Below, in pieces: positions 17,073 to 25,867 of a stretch of DNA of 64,000 nucleotides. The stretch is taken from the NCBI RefSeq assembly GCF_001696715.1, contig NZ_MBFM01000002.1:1-64000 (forward strand), written 5' to 3'. This DNA comes from Thauera phenolivorans (GTDB taxonomy: Bacteria; Pseudomonadota; Gammaproteobacteria; Burkholderiales; Rhodocyclaceae). The notes below the pieces were generated by a model that was not told the origin of the DNA, searched no databases, and was given only the letters and a program-made list of their open reading frames with translations. The translations under genes and the position numbers were made by a program. The stretch's first letter is position 1. Each line of letters begins with the position of its first letter.

Positions 17073-18302
17073 TCAGTTCTTCGCCCGCCTCGCGCCGGAG
17101 GCGCGCACGCCGGTGCCGCCGCCCGCCCGCAAGCCCTGGCGGCTGCCGGCGGAAGTGGCGAAGGGCAGCAGCCGGCTGGCCTCGAGCGCGTGGCTGGGAT
17201 CGATCCCGTCGGGCACGAGCAGGCTGTAGCCCGGCCCCGGATTGCTGTTCGCCGCGAGCGCGTTGAGCTGGCGCAGATCGGGCGAGCTCAGGCCGTAGCG
17301 CGCCGCCACCGCCTCCAGGGTCTCGCCCGCCTGCAGCGTGTGCGTCTGCCAGCCCTGGCCACTCTTTTCCAGTTCCGCGAGGCCGTCCTCGAAGCGTTGC
17401 GCCCGGTCCGCGGGCACGACGAAGGTGCGACCGGCGGCGGCCGCGGGGCGGTTGAAGCCCGGGTTGAGCGCGATGAACTCCTCCAGCGGCAGCCCGGCGA
17501 GGCGGGCCGCGGTGCCGAGGTCGACCGCGGTGGGCGCTTCCACGGTGACGAAGTGCAGCTCGTTGGCGACGTAGGGCAGCTCGAAGGCGAATAGCTCGGG
17601 CTGGGCGACGATGTTCTTGATCGCCTGCAGCTTGGGAACGTACTTGCGCGTCTCCTCCGGCATGCGCAGCCGGCTGTATTCGGCGGGCAGGCCTTGCGCC
17701 CGGTTGCGCTCGATCGCGCGCTTGACCGAGCCTTCGCCCCAGTTGTAGGAGGCGAGCGCGAGATGCCAGTCGCCGTGCATCTCGTAGATGCGCTGCAGGT
17801 AGTCGAGGGCGGCGTTGGTGGAGGCGATCACGTCGCGCCGCTCGTCCACCCAGCGGTCCTGGGTCAGGTTGAAGTACTTCCCGGTGGAGGGGATGAACTG
17901 CCACAGTCCGGAAGCATGGGCAGCCGAGTAGGCGAGCGGGTTGTAGTTGCTCTCGACCATCGGCAGCAGGGCGAGCTCAGTGGGCATGCCGCGCCGCTCG
18001 AGCTCGTCGACGATGTAGTAGAGGTAGCGTCCGCCGCGCGCGAAGACCTGTTTCAGGTAGCCCGGGTGGTTGAGGTAGAAGGCCTGCTGCTCGGCGACCT
18101 GCGGGCTGTCGAGGTCGGCCATGCCGTAGCCGCGGCGGATGCGGTCCCAGATGTCGTTGGCGTCGCGGGTGAGGTCGAGCGTCAGTACGCGCGCGGGTGC
18201 GGCGAGGGGCGCATCGGCACCTGCTTCGAGCTGGGCACGAGCGGCGGCGGGCGCGAGCACGGCGAGCAGGATCAGCAGAGCGGTGAGGAGGGGGTGTGCC
18301 AT
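17073..18302 (-). CDS. mltD: Membrane-bound lytic murein transglycosylase D with LysM
   Basis: A 409-residue peptidoglycan-cleaving enzyme. An N-terminal signal peptide (LLTALLILLAVLAPAAARA) targets the periplasm; no lipobox Cys is seen. The SLT goose-lysozyme-like domain (about residues 95-220) has the catalytic Glu in LLPMVESNYNP and the GLWQFIPSTG block. One LysM domain (TLQAGETLEAVAARYGLSS, near 340-385) binds peptidoglycan; the E. coli enzyme has two or more. It lies 99 nt downstream of gloB on the same strand, with a hairpin between them. Confidence 0.92.
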   Translation of the reverse strand: MAHPLLTALLILLAVLAPAAARAQLEAGADAPLAAPARVLTLDLTRDANDIWDRIRRGYGMADLDSPQVAEQQAFYLNHPGYLKQVFARGGRYLYYIVDELERRGMPTELALLPMVESNYNPLAYSAAHASGLWQFIPSTGKYFNLTQDRWVDERRDVIASTNAALDYLQRIYEMHGDWHLALASYNWGEGSVKRAIERNRAQGLPAEYSRLRMPEETRKYVPKLQAIKNIVAQPELFAFELPYVANELHFVTVEAPTAVDLGTAARLAGLPLEEFIALNPGFNRPAAAAGRTFVVPADRAQRFEDGLAELEKSGQGWQTHTLQAGETLEAVAARYGLSSPDLRQLNALAANSNPGPGYSLLVPDGIDPSHALEASRLLPFATSAGSRQGLRAGGGTGVRASGARRAKN

Positions 18303-18372
18303 GGGCGCGAAGCGGCCTCGGCCGGCGGAAAACCCGGCAGTCTACGAGTCGCGCCGAGGGGCGTCAATTTGA

Positions 18373-18392
18373 ATCCGGCCCAGGGGCCGGAT
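18373..18392 (-). terminator. Probable terminator after gloB
   Basis: ATCCGGCC-CAGG-GGCCGGAT hairpin between gloB and mltD. On the minus strand it is followed by TCAAATTG, a weak T-tract. Confidence 0.45.
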
Positions 18393-18401
18393 CATGGCGT
18401 C

Positions 18402-19166
18402 TCAGAAGACGTCCTTCCAGGCCCGCAGCGCCGCGAGGCAGGCGACGCGGTCCGCCGGACGTTCGCCGGTGCGGGCACGCACCGTCTCGATCACCCCCGG
18501 CTGCTCGCAGCGCAGGAAGGGGTTGACGACCTTCTCCCGTCCGATCGTGCTCGGCAGGGTGGGCTCGCCAGCGGCCCGCTGCGCCTCGCAGTGCGCCGCG
18601 TAGGCGTCGCGCGCCGGGTTGACGGGCTCGGCCGCGCGCGCGAAGGCGAGGTTGGACAGGGTGTACTCGTGGGTGCAGTAGACCCGGGTGTCGTCGGGGA
18701 GAGCGGCGAGACGCTCGAGCGAACCGGCCATCTGTACCGGCGTGCCCTCGAACAGGCGGCCGCAGCCGGCGGAGAACAGGGTGTCGCCGCAGAACAGGAT
18801 GCCGGGGGCATGGTAGGCGATGTGGCCGGCGGTGTGGCCCGGAATCGCCATCACCTCGAACGCGATCGGCGGCGCGGAAAGGTGCACCGTGTCGCCGTCG
18901 GCGAGCGGGTCGCTGACGGCGGCGATGTTCTCGGCCGCCGGGCCGTACACCGGCACCGGGTGGCGCGCGAGCAGGGCGGGGATGCCGCCCACGTGGTCGG
19001 GGTGGTGGTGGGTGACGAGGATGGCCGACAGACGGATCGAGGTATGGGCGGCGAGCCAGGCTTCGACCGGGGCGGCGTCGCCCGGGTCGACCACGATCGC
19101 ATGGGCGTCGTCATGTACCAGCCAGATGTAGTTATCGCGGAAGGCGGGAAGAGGGATAATGTGCAT
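18402..19166 (-). CDS. gloB: Hydroxyacylglutathione hydrolase (glyoxalase II)
   Basis: A 254-residue metallo-beta-lactamase-fold enzyme that hydrolyses S-lactoylglutathione in methylglyoxal detoxification. The metal motif THHHPDH is at residues 52-58; other ligands are His in PGHTAGHIAY, Asp in LFCGDTLFSAGCGR and His in YCTHEYTLSN. The C-terminal helical glutathione-binding domain ends with KDVF. It is divergent from the methyltransferase gene with only 27 nt between the starts. Confidence 0.94.
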   Translation of the reverse strand: MHIIPLPAFRDNYIWLVHDDAHAIVVDPGDAAPVEAWLAAHTSIRLSAILVTHHHPDHVGGIPALLARHPVPVYGPAAENIAAVSDPLADGDTVHLSAPPIAFEVMAIPGHTAGHIAYHAPGILFCGDTLFSAGCGRLFEGTPVQMAGSLERLAALPDDTRVYCTHEYTLSNLAFARAAEPVNPARDAYAAHCEAQRAAGEPTLPSTIGREKVVNPFLRCEQPGVIETVRARTGERPADRVACLAALRAWKDVF

Positions 19167-19193
19167 CCGCGAATTTTGGGAGCTCCAGCGCCG

Positions 19194-19925
19194 ATGTCAA
19201 TCCTCGGTTTCGCGGACTGGCTGGAAACGCCGCAGGGACGCTACCTGCTCGAGGCCGAGCAGGTAGCGATCGACGGCGTGGTCGCCGACGTGTTCGGCTA
19301 CCACGCTCTGCAGCTCGGGCTGTCGGGCGTCGACTTCCTGCGCGCCAACCGCATGCCCTTCCGCTTCCGCTGCGATCCGCGGGGCGCAGGCGTTTCCGCG
19401 TACGCCGAAGTGGACGCCTTGCCTTTCGCCAGCGCCAGCCTCGACCTGGTGGCGCTGCCGCACGTGCTCGAGTTCGCCCCGCGTCCGCATCACGTGCTGC
19501 GCGAGGTCGATCGTGTGCTGGTGCCCGACGGCAGCGTGGTGTTGAGCGGCTTCAACCCGTTCAGCCTCTGGGGGGTGCGGCGGCTGCTCGCGCGCGAAGG
19601 CAGCGCGATGCCGTGGCAGGGCCACTATCGCACGCTGATGCGGATCAAGGACTGGCTGGCCCTGCTCGGCATCGAGGTGCAGGCGGCGAGCTGCGTGGCC
19701 TGGGCGCCGCCGGTGCGTTCGCCGCAATGGCTGGCGCGCTGGCGCATCGTCGACCGCGCCGGGGCGCGCTGGTGGCCGATCTGCGGCGCGGTGTATGTAG
19801 TTCACGGGATCAAGCGGGTGCATGGCATGCGGCTGATCACGCCGCAATGGCGTGAGCGCGGCGCGCGTGCCGGACGACTCTCAGCGCTCACGCAGCGCAG
19901 CGGCGGAACAAGGAAAAGCGAGTAA
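19194..19925 (+). CDS. Class I SAM-dependent methyltransferase
   Basis: A 243-residue methyltransferase-like protein with a type 11 fold. VDALPFASASLDLVALPHVLEF corresponds to the acidic/post-I region, and LREVDRVLVPDGSVVLSGFNP is the typical methyltransferase strand. The glycine-rich motif I is weak, as in many members of this gammaproteobacterial/betaproteobacterial rnhA-neighbour family. It abuts rnhA with zero spacing (TAA-ATG), so these genes with dnaQ form one operon. Substrate unknown. Confidence 0.82.
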   Translation: MSILGFADWLETPQGRYLLEAEQVAIDGVVADVFGYHALQLGLSGVDFLRANRMPFRFRCDPRGAGVSAYAEVDALPFASASLDLVALPHVLEFAPRPHHVLREVDRVLVPDGSVVLSGFNPFSLWGVRRLLAREGSAMPWQGHYRTLMRIKDWLALLGIEVQAASCVAWAPPVRSPQWLARWRIVDRAGARWWPICGAVYVVHGIKRVHGMRLITPQWRERGARAGRLSALTQRSGGTRKSE

Positions 19926-20387
19926 ATGGAAGAAGTGGTGGATATCTATACCGATGGCGCCTGCAGCGGTAACCCGGGACCCGGCGGCTGGGGCGCGATC
20001 CTGCGCGCGAACGGGCACGAGAAGGAACTGTGGGGCGGCGAACCCGAGACGACCAACAACCGCATGGAGATGATGGCGGTGATCCGTGCGCTGGGCGCGC
20101 TCAAGCGGCCGGTGGCGGTGCGGGTGCATACCGACAGCCAGTACGTGCAGAAGGGCATCTCCGAATGGATCCACGGTTGGAAGGCGCGCGGCTGGAAGAC
20201 CGCCTCGAAGGCGCCGGTGAAGAACGCCGACCTGTGGCGCGCCCTCGACGAGGCGGCCTCGCGTCACAAGGTGCAGTGGCTCTGGGTGAGGGGCCATTCG
20301 GGCCACCCCGAGAACGAGCGCGCCGACGAACTGGCCCGACGCGGCGCCGAAGCGAGCCGCAAGGCGCGCGCGACGGTGGAAGGCTGA
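19926..20387 (+). CDS. rnhA: Ribonuclease HI
   Basis: A 153-residue endonuclease degrading RNA in RNA-DNA hybrids. Catalytic residues are Asp10 ([14 protein letters not shown]), Glu48 (NNRMEMMAV) and Asp70 (HTDSQYV), with the fourth Asp in [12 protein letters not shown]. Length and order match the E. coli enzyme. It is followed 10 nt later by dnaQ, the common rnhA-dnaQ arrangement. Confidence 0.97.
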   Translation: MEEVVDIYTDGACSGNPGPGGWGAILRANGHEKELWGGEPETTNNRMEMMAVIRALGALKRPVAVRVHTDSQYVQKGISEWIHGWKARGWKTASKAPVKNADLWRALDEAASRHKVQWLWVRGHSGHPENERADELARRGAEASRKARATVEG

Positions 20388-20397
20388 GGGGGCGGAG

Positions 20398-21117
20398 ATG
20401 CGACAGATCGTGCTCGACACCGAGACCACCGGCCTCGACTGGCGCAACGGCGATCGCGTCATCGAGATCGGCTGCGTCGAACTGCTCAACCGCAAGCTGA
20501 GCGGGCGCCACTACCACGTCTTCATCAACCCGGGCCGCAGCATCGACGCCGAGGCGGTGGCGGTGCACGGCATCACCGAGGAGTTCCTCGCCGACAAGCC
20601 GAAGTTCGCCGAGGTCGCTGCGGGTTTCGAGGAGTTCGTTCGCGATGCCGAGCTGATCATCCACAACGCAAGCTTCGACGTCGGTTTCCTCGACTGCGAG
20701 CTCGATCTGCTCGGCCGCGGCAGGATCGACAGCCTGTGCGCGGGGGTGATCGACACCCTGCGCATGGCCAAGGAACAGAACCCGGGCAAGAAGGCCTCGC
20801 TCGACGCCCTGTGCGAGCGCTACGCGATCGACAACGCGCACCGCACGCTGCACGGCGCGCTGCTCGACGCGGAACTGCTCGCCGAGGTCTATCTGGCGAT
20901 GACGCGCGGCCAGGAGAGCCTGATCATGTCGCTCGAGGAGGAGCCGGGGGGGGGCGCGCTCGAAGTCGACGGCACGCCGGCCATTCGTCCGCCGCTGAAG
21001 GTCCTGCGTGCGAGCTCTGCGGAACTCGATGCCCACGCCGACGTGCTGGCGCAGATCGCGAAGGCGAACAGGGGTAACTGCCTGTGGCTGCCGCCACAGG
21101 CAGCGCCGGAGGGCTGA
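20398..21117 (+). CDS. dnaQ: DNA polymerase III epsilon subunit (proofreading exonuclease)
   Basis: A 239-residue 3'-5' exonuclease of the DEDDh class. Exo I is VLDTETTGLDW (Asp7, Glu9), Exo II is HNASFDVGFLD and Exo III AHRTLHGALLDAELL with the catalytic His. The C-terminal ~50 residues contact the alpha subunit. It is the third gene of the methyltransferase-rnhA-dnaQ operon. Confidence 0.96.
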   Translation: MRQIVLDTETTGLDWRNGDRVIEIGCVELLNRKLSGRHYHVFINPGRSIDAEAVAVHGITEEFLADKPKFAEVAAGFEEFVRDAELIIHNASFDVGFLDCELDLLGRGRIDSLCAGVIDTLRMAKEQNPGKKASLDALCERYAIDNAHRTLHGALLDAELLAEVYLAMTRGQESLIMSLEEEPGGGALEVDGTPAIRPPLKVLRASSAELDAHADVLAQIAKANRGNCLWLPPQAAPEG

Positions 21118-21124
21118 AGCCGGC

Positions 21125-21526
21125 TCAGCGCCGGCGCAGCGTCTCGAGCGCCTTCAGCATGTCGTGGCGCGACAGCTGGCCGACCAGCCGTTCGCCCTCG
21201 ACTACGGGCAGGCAGCGGTAGGCGCGGGTGATGAAAAGCTGGATCGCCTCGATCATGCTGCTCTCGCCCGAGAGGGTGACCACCTCGCGCGTCATGTGCT
21301 CCGCGACCGTTCCCGCCTGGCCGTCGAAGTAGGTGGAGCTGAGCGCCACCTTGAGGCAGTCCTTTTCCGACAGGAAGCCGATCAGGCGGCCCTCCGAGTC
21401 GGCCACCGGGGCGCCGCTGAGCCGGTGTTTTAGCAGCAGATGAACTGCCTGCAGCACGTCCGTTTCTGGCCGGAAGGCGAGCTGATCGCCCACCATGTGA
21501 TCTTTCACGAGCAGTGATTTGAGCAT
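21125..21526 (-). CDS. CBS domain pair protein
   Basis: A 133-residue protein made of two CBS domains: residues ~8-60 (VLQAVHLLLKHRLSGAPVADSEGRLIG) and ~75-130 (EAIQLFITRAYRCLPVVEGERLVG). Such stand-alone pairs usually bind adenine nucleotides and act as energy or redox sensors. No effector domain is attached and the partner is not evident. It converges on dnaQ with a 7-nt gap. Confidence 0.88.
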   Translation of the reverse strand: MLKSLLVKDHMVGDQLAFRPETDVLQAVHLLLKHRLSGAPVADSEGRLIGFLSEKDCLKVALSSTYFDGQAGTVAEHMTREVVTLSGESSMIEAIQLFITRAYRCLPVVEGERLVGQLSRHDMLKALETLRRR

Positions 21527-21551
21527 GGCGACTCCGTCGTCACTTCGATGT

Positions 21552-21758
21552 TCAGTGCTGGCGTGCTTCTTCGGCTTCGGCCTTCATGCGCGCGAGCCGG
21601 TCGGGGCAGGGCTTCGCGCAGCCGCCGTCGCAACTCAGGCCGACCGCCCCAAGGCCACCGCAGCTGCCCGCGATCGGCTTGCGGCCGAAAATGACGCCGA
21701 TCGCCATGGCGGCGATGACGACGCCGACGATGACCAGGGTCAGCAGGAAAGTATTCAT
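21552..21758 (-). CDS. nqrM: NqrM, Na+-translocating NADH:quinone reductase maturation factor
   Basis: A 68-residue protein with one N-terminal membrane helix (FLLTLVIVGVVIAAMAIGVIF) followed by the family signature IAGSCGGLGAVG and a Cys-rich tail (CDGGCAKPCPDR). NqrM inserts iron into the Cys4 centre of the NqrD/NqrE subunits. ATG 21758 was chosen over an upstream start because it has a GGAG site 9 nt before it and begins directly at the membrane helix. No nqrABCDEF genes lie in this window, although the gene normally sits beside them. Confidence 0.85.
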   Translation of the reverse strand: MNTFLLTLVIVGVVIAAMAIGVIFGRKPIAGSCGGLGAVGLSCDGGCAKPCPDRLARMKAEAEEARQH

Positions 21759-21819
21759 GACCGTCAGCTCCGTGATGATTCGTTTCAGAGTGGACATTAA
21801 CCCGGACCAGCGTGTTCCG

Positions 21820-21850
21820 GTAGGAGCGTTGCCCCCAGCGCGATCGACGG
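21820..21850 (+). repeat. REP half-element upstream of nqrM
   Basis: GTAGGAGCG...CCCCAGCGCGAT: the left arm of the GTAG-headed REP family described at 54.8-61.6 kb, without the right arm. It lies between nqrM and the spermidine synthase-like gene. Confidence 0.75.
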
Positions 21851-21867
21851 CGCCGCTTCGCCGGCGG

Positions 21868-22641
21868 TCACAGGTGCAGGATGCCGCCCGGCAGGCTGCC
21901 GGCCTGCTCCAGCCGGGTCACCGTGGGGAGCAGGTCGAGCGCGGTGGCCGCCTTCAGCGCCACGGCGCGTGCGCGCAGCTCGGCCACCGGCAGCACGATC
22001 GGTTCGCCGACCGCGGCGAAGGCGACCACGTTGCCGCTGTCGCAGGAGGGGAACGCGAGCGCGCGGTCGTCGAAGGCGCGGAAGATCCGCTCGAGGCTGG
22101 CCTTGTAGCCGCGCGAGCGGCCGAAGAGGTTCGCTGCGACCAGGCCGTTCTCCGTCAGCCGCTCGCGCAGCGCCCGGTGGAAGGGCTCGGTGTCGAGGGC
22201 GCCGGCGCGGGCCTTGGGGTCGAAGCCGTCGACCAGCACGAAATCGTAGCGACGGTCCGCCTCGCGCACCCAGTCGGCGCCGTCGCCGATGTGGATCGCG
22301 AAGCGCGCGTCCTGCGGCGGCAGACGGAAGAACTGGCGTGCCGCCGCCACCACCTGGGGCGCGATCTCGACGACGTCGATGCGGGCGTGCGGGCAGTGAT
22401 GGTGCAGGAACTTCGCCACCGAGGCGGCGCCCAGGCCGATCACCAGCGCGCGCTTCGGCCACTGGCCAGCCTCGAGTGGCAGGGCCTCGCGCAGCAGCAG
22501 GCCGGCCATCATCTCGCGGGTGTAGGCGAGCTCGAGCGCATAGGGCTTGCGGATGCGCATCGCGCCCTGCACCCACTCCGAACCGAAGTGCAGGTAGCGC
22601 ACGCCGGCTTCCTCTGAGATGTCGATCGGGATGTCGTTCAT
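21868..22641 (-). CDS. Spermidine synthase-like protein
   Basis: A 257-residue protein with the Rossmann fold of polyamine aminopropyltransferases (GLGAASVAKFLHHHCP as motif I, DVVEIAPQVVAAARQFF as the nucleotide-binding Asp/Glu strand, FVLVDGFDP as the post-motif). It is shorter than SpeE and lacks the N-terminal beta hairpin domain, so it belongs to the SpeE-like group whose activity is often unproven. It follows mutS by 10 nt and is probably cotranscribed with it. No adenosylmethionine decarboxylase gene is nearby. Confidence 0.8.
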   Translation of the reverse strand: MNDIPIDISEEAGVRYLHFGSEWVQGAMRIRKPYALELAYTREMMAGLLLREALPLEAGQWPKRALVIGLGAASVAKFLHHHCPHARIDVVEIAPQVVAAARQFFRLPPQDARFAIHIGDGADWVREADRRYDFVLVDGFDPKARAGALDTEPFHRALRERLTENGLVAANLFGRSRGYKASLERIFRAFDDRALAFPSCDSGNVVAFAAVGEPIVLPVAELRARAVALKAATALDLLPTVTRLEQAGSLPGGILHL

Positions 22642-22651
22642 GCGGGCCTCC

Positions 22652-25222
22652 TCAGCTCGCCATGCGCTTGAGCGCGTACAACTTTTCCAGCGCCTCGCGC
22701 GGGCTCAGGCTGTCGGGGTCGAGCTCGGCGAGCTCGGTCAGCACCGGGTGCGACAGCGGCTCGGCCTCGGCTTCGGGCAGCATCGCGAACAGGTCGGCCT
22801 GCGGGCCGGCACCGATCTCGCGGTTCTCGAGCGCGCGCAGGCGGCGCTTGGCGTCGCGGATGACCCCCGGCGGGATGCCGGCGAGCGCGGCGACCTCGAT
22901 GCCGTAGCTCTGGCTCGCCGGCCCCTCCTCGAGCGCGTGCAGGAAGACGATGCGATGGCCGTGCTCGACCGCATCCAGATGCACGTTGGCGCACTCGGGG
23001 TAGTCGGCGTTGAGCCGGGTGAGCTCGAAGTAGTGGGTGGCGAACAGGGTCAGGCTGCGGTTCTTTTCCAGCAGGTGGCGCGCGATCGCGAAGGCGAGCG
23101 CGAGGCCGTCGAAGGTCGAGGTGCCGCGGCCGATCTCGTCCATCAGCACCAGGCTGTGCTCGGTGGCGCCGTGCAGGATCGCCGAGGCCTCGGTCATCTC
23201 GACCATGAAGGTCGAGCGTCCCGAGGCGAGATCGTCCGAGGCGCCGATGCGGGTGAAGATCGCGTCCAGCGGGCCGAGGCGGGCGGCCTCGGCGGGCACG
23301 AAGCTGCCCACGTGCGCGAGCAGGCAGATCAGCGCCACCTGACGCATGAAGGTCGATTTGCCGCCCATGTTGGGGCCGGTGATCATCAGCATGCGGCGGG
23401 TGGCCGACAGCCGCGCATCGTTGCGGATGAACTCCTCCACCTGGCGCTCGACCACCGGGTGGCGGCCGCCCTCGATCGCAATGCCGGGCTGGTCGACGAA
23501 CAGCGGGCGCACGTAGTCGTAGCGCAGCGCGGCCTCGGCGAAGGCGGCCACGCCGTCGAGGGTGGCGAGCGCGCGGGCGACCCGCTGCAGGCTGGGGATG
23601 TGGGCCGCGAGCCGGTCGAGGATGTCGTCGTAGAGCGCCTTCTCGCGCGCCAGCGCGCGCTCCTGGGCCGACAGCGCCTTGTCCTCGAAGGTCTTCAGCT
23701 CGGGGGTGATGTAGCGCTCGGCGTTCTTCAACGTCTGCCGGCGGCGGTAGTCGTCGGGCACCTTGTCGGCATTGGCGCGGCTGACCTCGATGTAGAAGCC
23801 GTGCACCTTGTTGAACTCGACCTTCAGCCCGGGGATGCCGCTGCGCTCGCGCTCGCGCGCCTCGAGCGCCATCAGGAACTCGCCGCAGTTGGTCTGGATG
23901 TCGCGAAGCTCGTCGAGCTCGACGTCGAAGCCGGGCGCGATCACGCCGCCGTCGCGGATCATCGCCGCCGGCTCCGCGGCGATCGCCGCCTGCAGCAGGG
24001 CGAGCGCCTCGGGAGCGATCGCGAGCGCCGCGCGCAGCTCGGCGAGCAGGCCGTCGGCGCCGGGTTCGAGTGCGGCGGCGAGCGCGGGCAGGCGGGCGAG
24101 GCTGTCGCGCAACGCCGAGAGGTCGCGCGGACGCGCACTGCGCAGTGCGATGCGGGCGGTAATGCGGTCGACGTCGGCCACGCCGCGCAGCGCGCCGCGC
24201 ACCGCCGCCGCGCTGCGGCCGTCGCCGTCGCCCACGAGCTCGGCCACCGCCGCCTGGCGCGCCGCAGGCACCGCGCGCTCGCGCAAGGGGTGGTGCAGGG
24301 CGTGCCGCAGCCAGCGCGAGCCCATGCTGGTGACGCAGGTGTCGAGCAGGGAGAGCAGGGTGGGTGCGGTTTCGCCGCGCAGGGTCTCGGTGATCTCGAG
24401 GTTGCGCCGGGTCGCGGCGTCGAGGCGGATGAACTCCGATTCGCGCTCGACCACGACCCCGGTGAGGTGCTCGAGGCTCTGGCGCTGGGTCGCCTTGGCA
24501 TAGTCGTAGAGTGCCGCCGCGGCGCCGAGCGCCACCGGCAGCGCCTCGACGCCGAAGCCCGCGAGGTCGCGGGTGCCGAAGTGGGCGGTCAACAGCCGGG
24601 TGCCGGTGTCGGCGTCGAACTGCCAGTCGGCGAGCCGGCGCAGCGCGGGCGCGAGCGCTTCGAGCAGCGGCAGTGACAGGCCGTCGGGGATCAGTACTTC
24701 GGCCGGGCGCAGGCGCTCGAACTGCGCCTGTAGCGATTCGGCAGCGCATTCGAGCAGGCGCAGGTCGCCGTTGGCGAGGTTGAGCCAGGCCAGGCCGAGG
24801 GTGCCGCGATGCAGGCTGGCGGCGAGCAGCAGTGAATCGCGGCGATCGTCGAGCAGCGCTGCGTCGGTGAGGGTGCCGGGGGTGACGATGCGGCTCACCG
24901 CGCGCTCCATCGGTCCCTTGCTCGCGCCCGGCTCGCCGACCTGCTCGGCGATCACCACCGATTCGCCGAGCTTCACGAGGCGGGCGAGGTACTGCTCGAG
25001 GGCGTGGAAGGGCACGCCCGCCATCCTGATCGGCGCGCCGTTGGACTGGCCGCGGGTGGTCAGCGTGATGTCGAGCAGGCGGGCGGCCTTCTCCGCGTCA
25101 TCGAAGAAGAGCTCGTAGAAGTCGCCCATGCGGTAGAAAAGCAGGGTGTCGGGGTGTTCGGCCTTGATGCGCAGGTACTGCTGCATCATCGGCGTGTGCG
25201 ACGATAAATCCAGGGTATTCAT
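22652..25222 (-). CDS. mutS: DNA mismatch repair protein MutS
   Basis: An 856-residue mismatch-recognition ATPase. The mismatch-wedge motif is in [10 protein letters not shown] near residue 35; connector, core and clamp domains follow. Walker [16 protein letters not shown], the Walker B region [16 protein letters not shown] and ATHYFELT close the ATPase domain. Full length compared with ~850 for the family. ATG 25222 was chosen; a TTG one codon earlier is also open. A helical C-terminal tail is present. No mutL in the window. Confidence 0.97.
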   Translation of the reverse strand: MNTLDLSSHTPMMQQYLRIKAEHPDTLLFYRMGDFYELFFDDAEKAARLLDITLTTRGQSNGAPIRMAGVPFHALEQYLARLVKLGESVVIAEQVGEPGASKGPMERAVSRIVTPGTLTDAALLDDRRDSLLLAASLHRGTLGLAWLNLANGDLRLLECAAESLQAQFERLRPAEVLIPDGLSLPLLEALAPALRRLADWQFDADTGTRLLTAHFGTRDLAGFGVEALPVALGAAAALYDYAKATQRQSLEHLTGVVVERESEFIRLDAATRRNLEITETLRGETAPTLLSLLDTCVTSMGSRWLRHALHHPLRERAVPAARQAAVAELVGDGDGRSAAAVRGALRGVADVDRITARIALRSARPRDLSALRDSLARLPALAAALEPGADGLLAELRAALAIAPEALALLQAAIAAEPAAMIRDGGVIAPGFDVELDELRDIQTNCGEFLMALEARERERSGIPGLKVEFNKVHGFYIEVSRANADKVPDDYRRRQTLKNAERYITPELKTFEDKALSAQERALAREKALYDDILDRLAAHIPSLQRVARALATLDGVAAFAEAALRYDYVRPLFVDQPGIAIEGGRHPVVERQVEEFIRNDARLSATRRMLMITGPNMGGKSTFMRQVALICLLAHVGSFVPAEAARLGPLDAIFTRIGASDDLASGRSTFMVEMTEASAILHGATEHSLVLMDEIGRGTSTFDGLALAFAIARHLLEKNRSLTLFATHYFELTRLNADYPECANVHLDAVEHGHRIVFLHALEEGPASQSYGIEVAALAGIPPGVIRDAKRRLRALENREIGAGPQADLFAMLPEAEAEPLSHPVLTELAELDPDSLSPREALEKLYALKRMAS

Positions 25223-25322
25223 CAAAACCAGCCGCTGTTGCTCGAGGGCGCCATTTTACGGGGCAAACCGGGCCAATTCCTCCCGGCGTGCCCACCCTAG
25301 CGGGCAGGCAGCGGTCATGAGA

Positions 25323-25354
25323 GAGACATCCTCCCGCTCGGGGGAGGATGTCTC
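25323..25354. repeat. 13-bp perfect inverted repeat between hemerythrin gene and mutS
   Basis: GAGACATCCTCCC / GGGAGGATGTCTC with a 6-nt loop. It lies 7 nt beyond the hemerythrin stop on the minus strand. There is no clear T-tract on either side, so it may be a terminator or an mRNA 3'-stabilising hairpin. Confidence 0.6.
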
Positions 25355-25360
25355 CTCCGG

Positions 25361-25819
25361 TCAGGACGCGGCGAGCACCTTCTTCATGCGCTCGTAGTCC
25401 GTCTCGTACTGGCTGGCCAGTTCCGTTTTCTGCGCCTCCGTCAGGATCTTGCCCGAGACCTGGAAGAACTTGCGTTCCTCCTCGCGCAGATGGTGGTGCA
25501 CCTCGTGCGAGAGCTGCTTCGCCTTGGCATGCCAGCTGCCGCCCTCGTAGTCGGCGCCGGAAAGATCCTCCACGCACTCGTCGATCTTGTGATGCTCGGC
25601 AAGCGCGTGGCGAGAGGAGTTCAGGCCCATGTCGTGCATCAGGATGGGCGCATACAGAAAGCGCTCCTCCGCCGCCGCATGGGCGGCCAGTTCGATCCGC
25701 AGCTCACGAAGCACCTCTTCCCGGCGACCGCTGTCGGGCTTCACCCTGAGCAAGCGCCGGCAGAGCGAGCGCTGGATCTCATGGCTCTCGCGCAGCGCTT
25801 CATAGATGTTTCTTGCCAT
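25361..25819 (-). CDS. Hemerythrin HHE domain protein
   Basis: A 152-residue four-helix protein with the metal-binding histidine pattern of HHE hemerythrins: His13 (RESHEIQ), HAAAEERFLY, ALAEHHKIDE and VHHHLREEERKFF. Such proteins bind a di-iron centre and sense or bind O2, NO or peroxide. A GGAGGG site precedes the ATG. It sits just downstream of the catalase remnant on the same strand, so it may have shared an oxidative-stress transcript before that gene was broken. Confidence 0.9.
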   Translation of the reverse strand: MARNIYEALRESHEIQRSLCRRLLRVKPDSGRREEVLRELRIELAAHAAAEERFLYAPILMHDMGLNSSRHALAEHHKIDECVEDLSGADYEGGSWHAKAKQLSHEVHHHLREEERKFFQVSGKILTEAQKTELASQYETDYERMKKVLAAS

Positions 25820-25867
25820 GAATACCCTCCAAAACGGTGATCGGGTTGCCGTGCCTGCTTCCCTGGA

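Noticed and set aside
17694-19193. Long N-terminal extension of the methyltransferase (open frame from 17694)
   Set aside because: This stretch lies opposite mltD and gloB; the methyltransferase starts at ATG 19194.
22619-24676. Long open frame (685 codons) on the + strand opposite mutS
   Set aside because: It is the antisense shadow of a clearly coding gene in high-GC DNA; its product has no recognisable domain and biased composition. The same holds for other long antisense frames, such as those opposite hscA, the Hsp70 genes and the sensor kinase.
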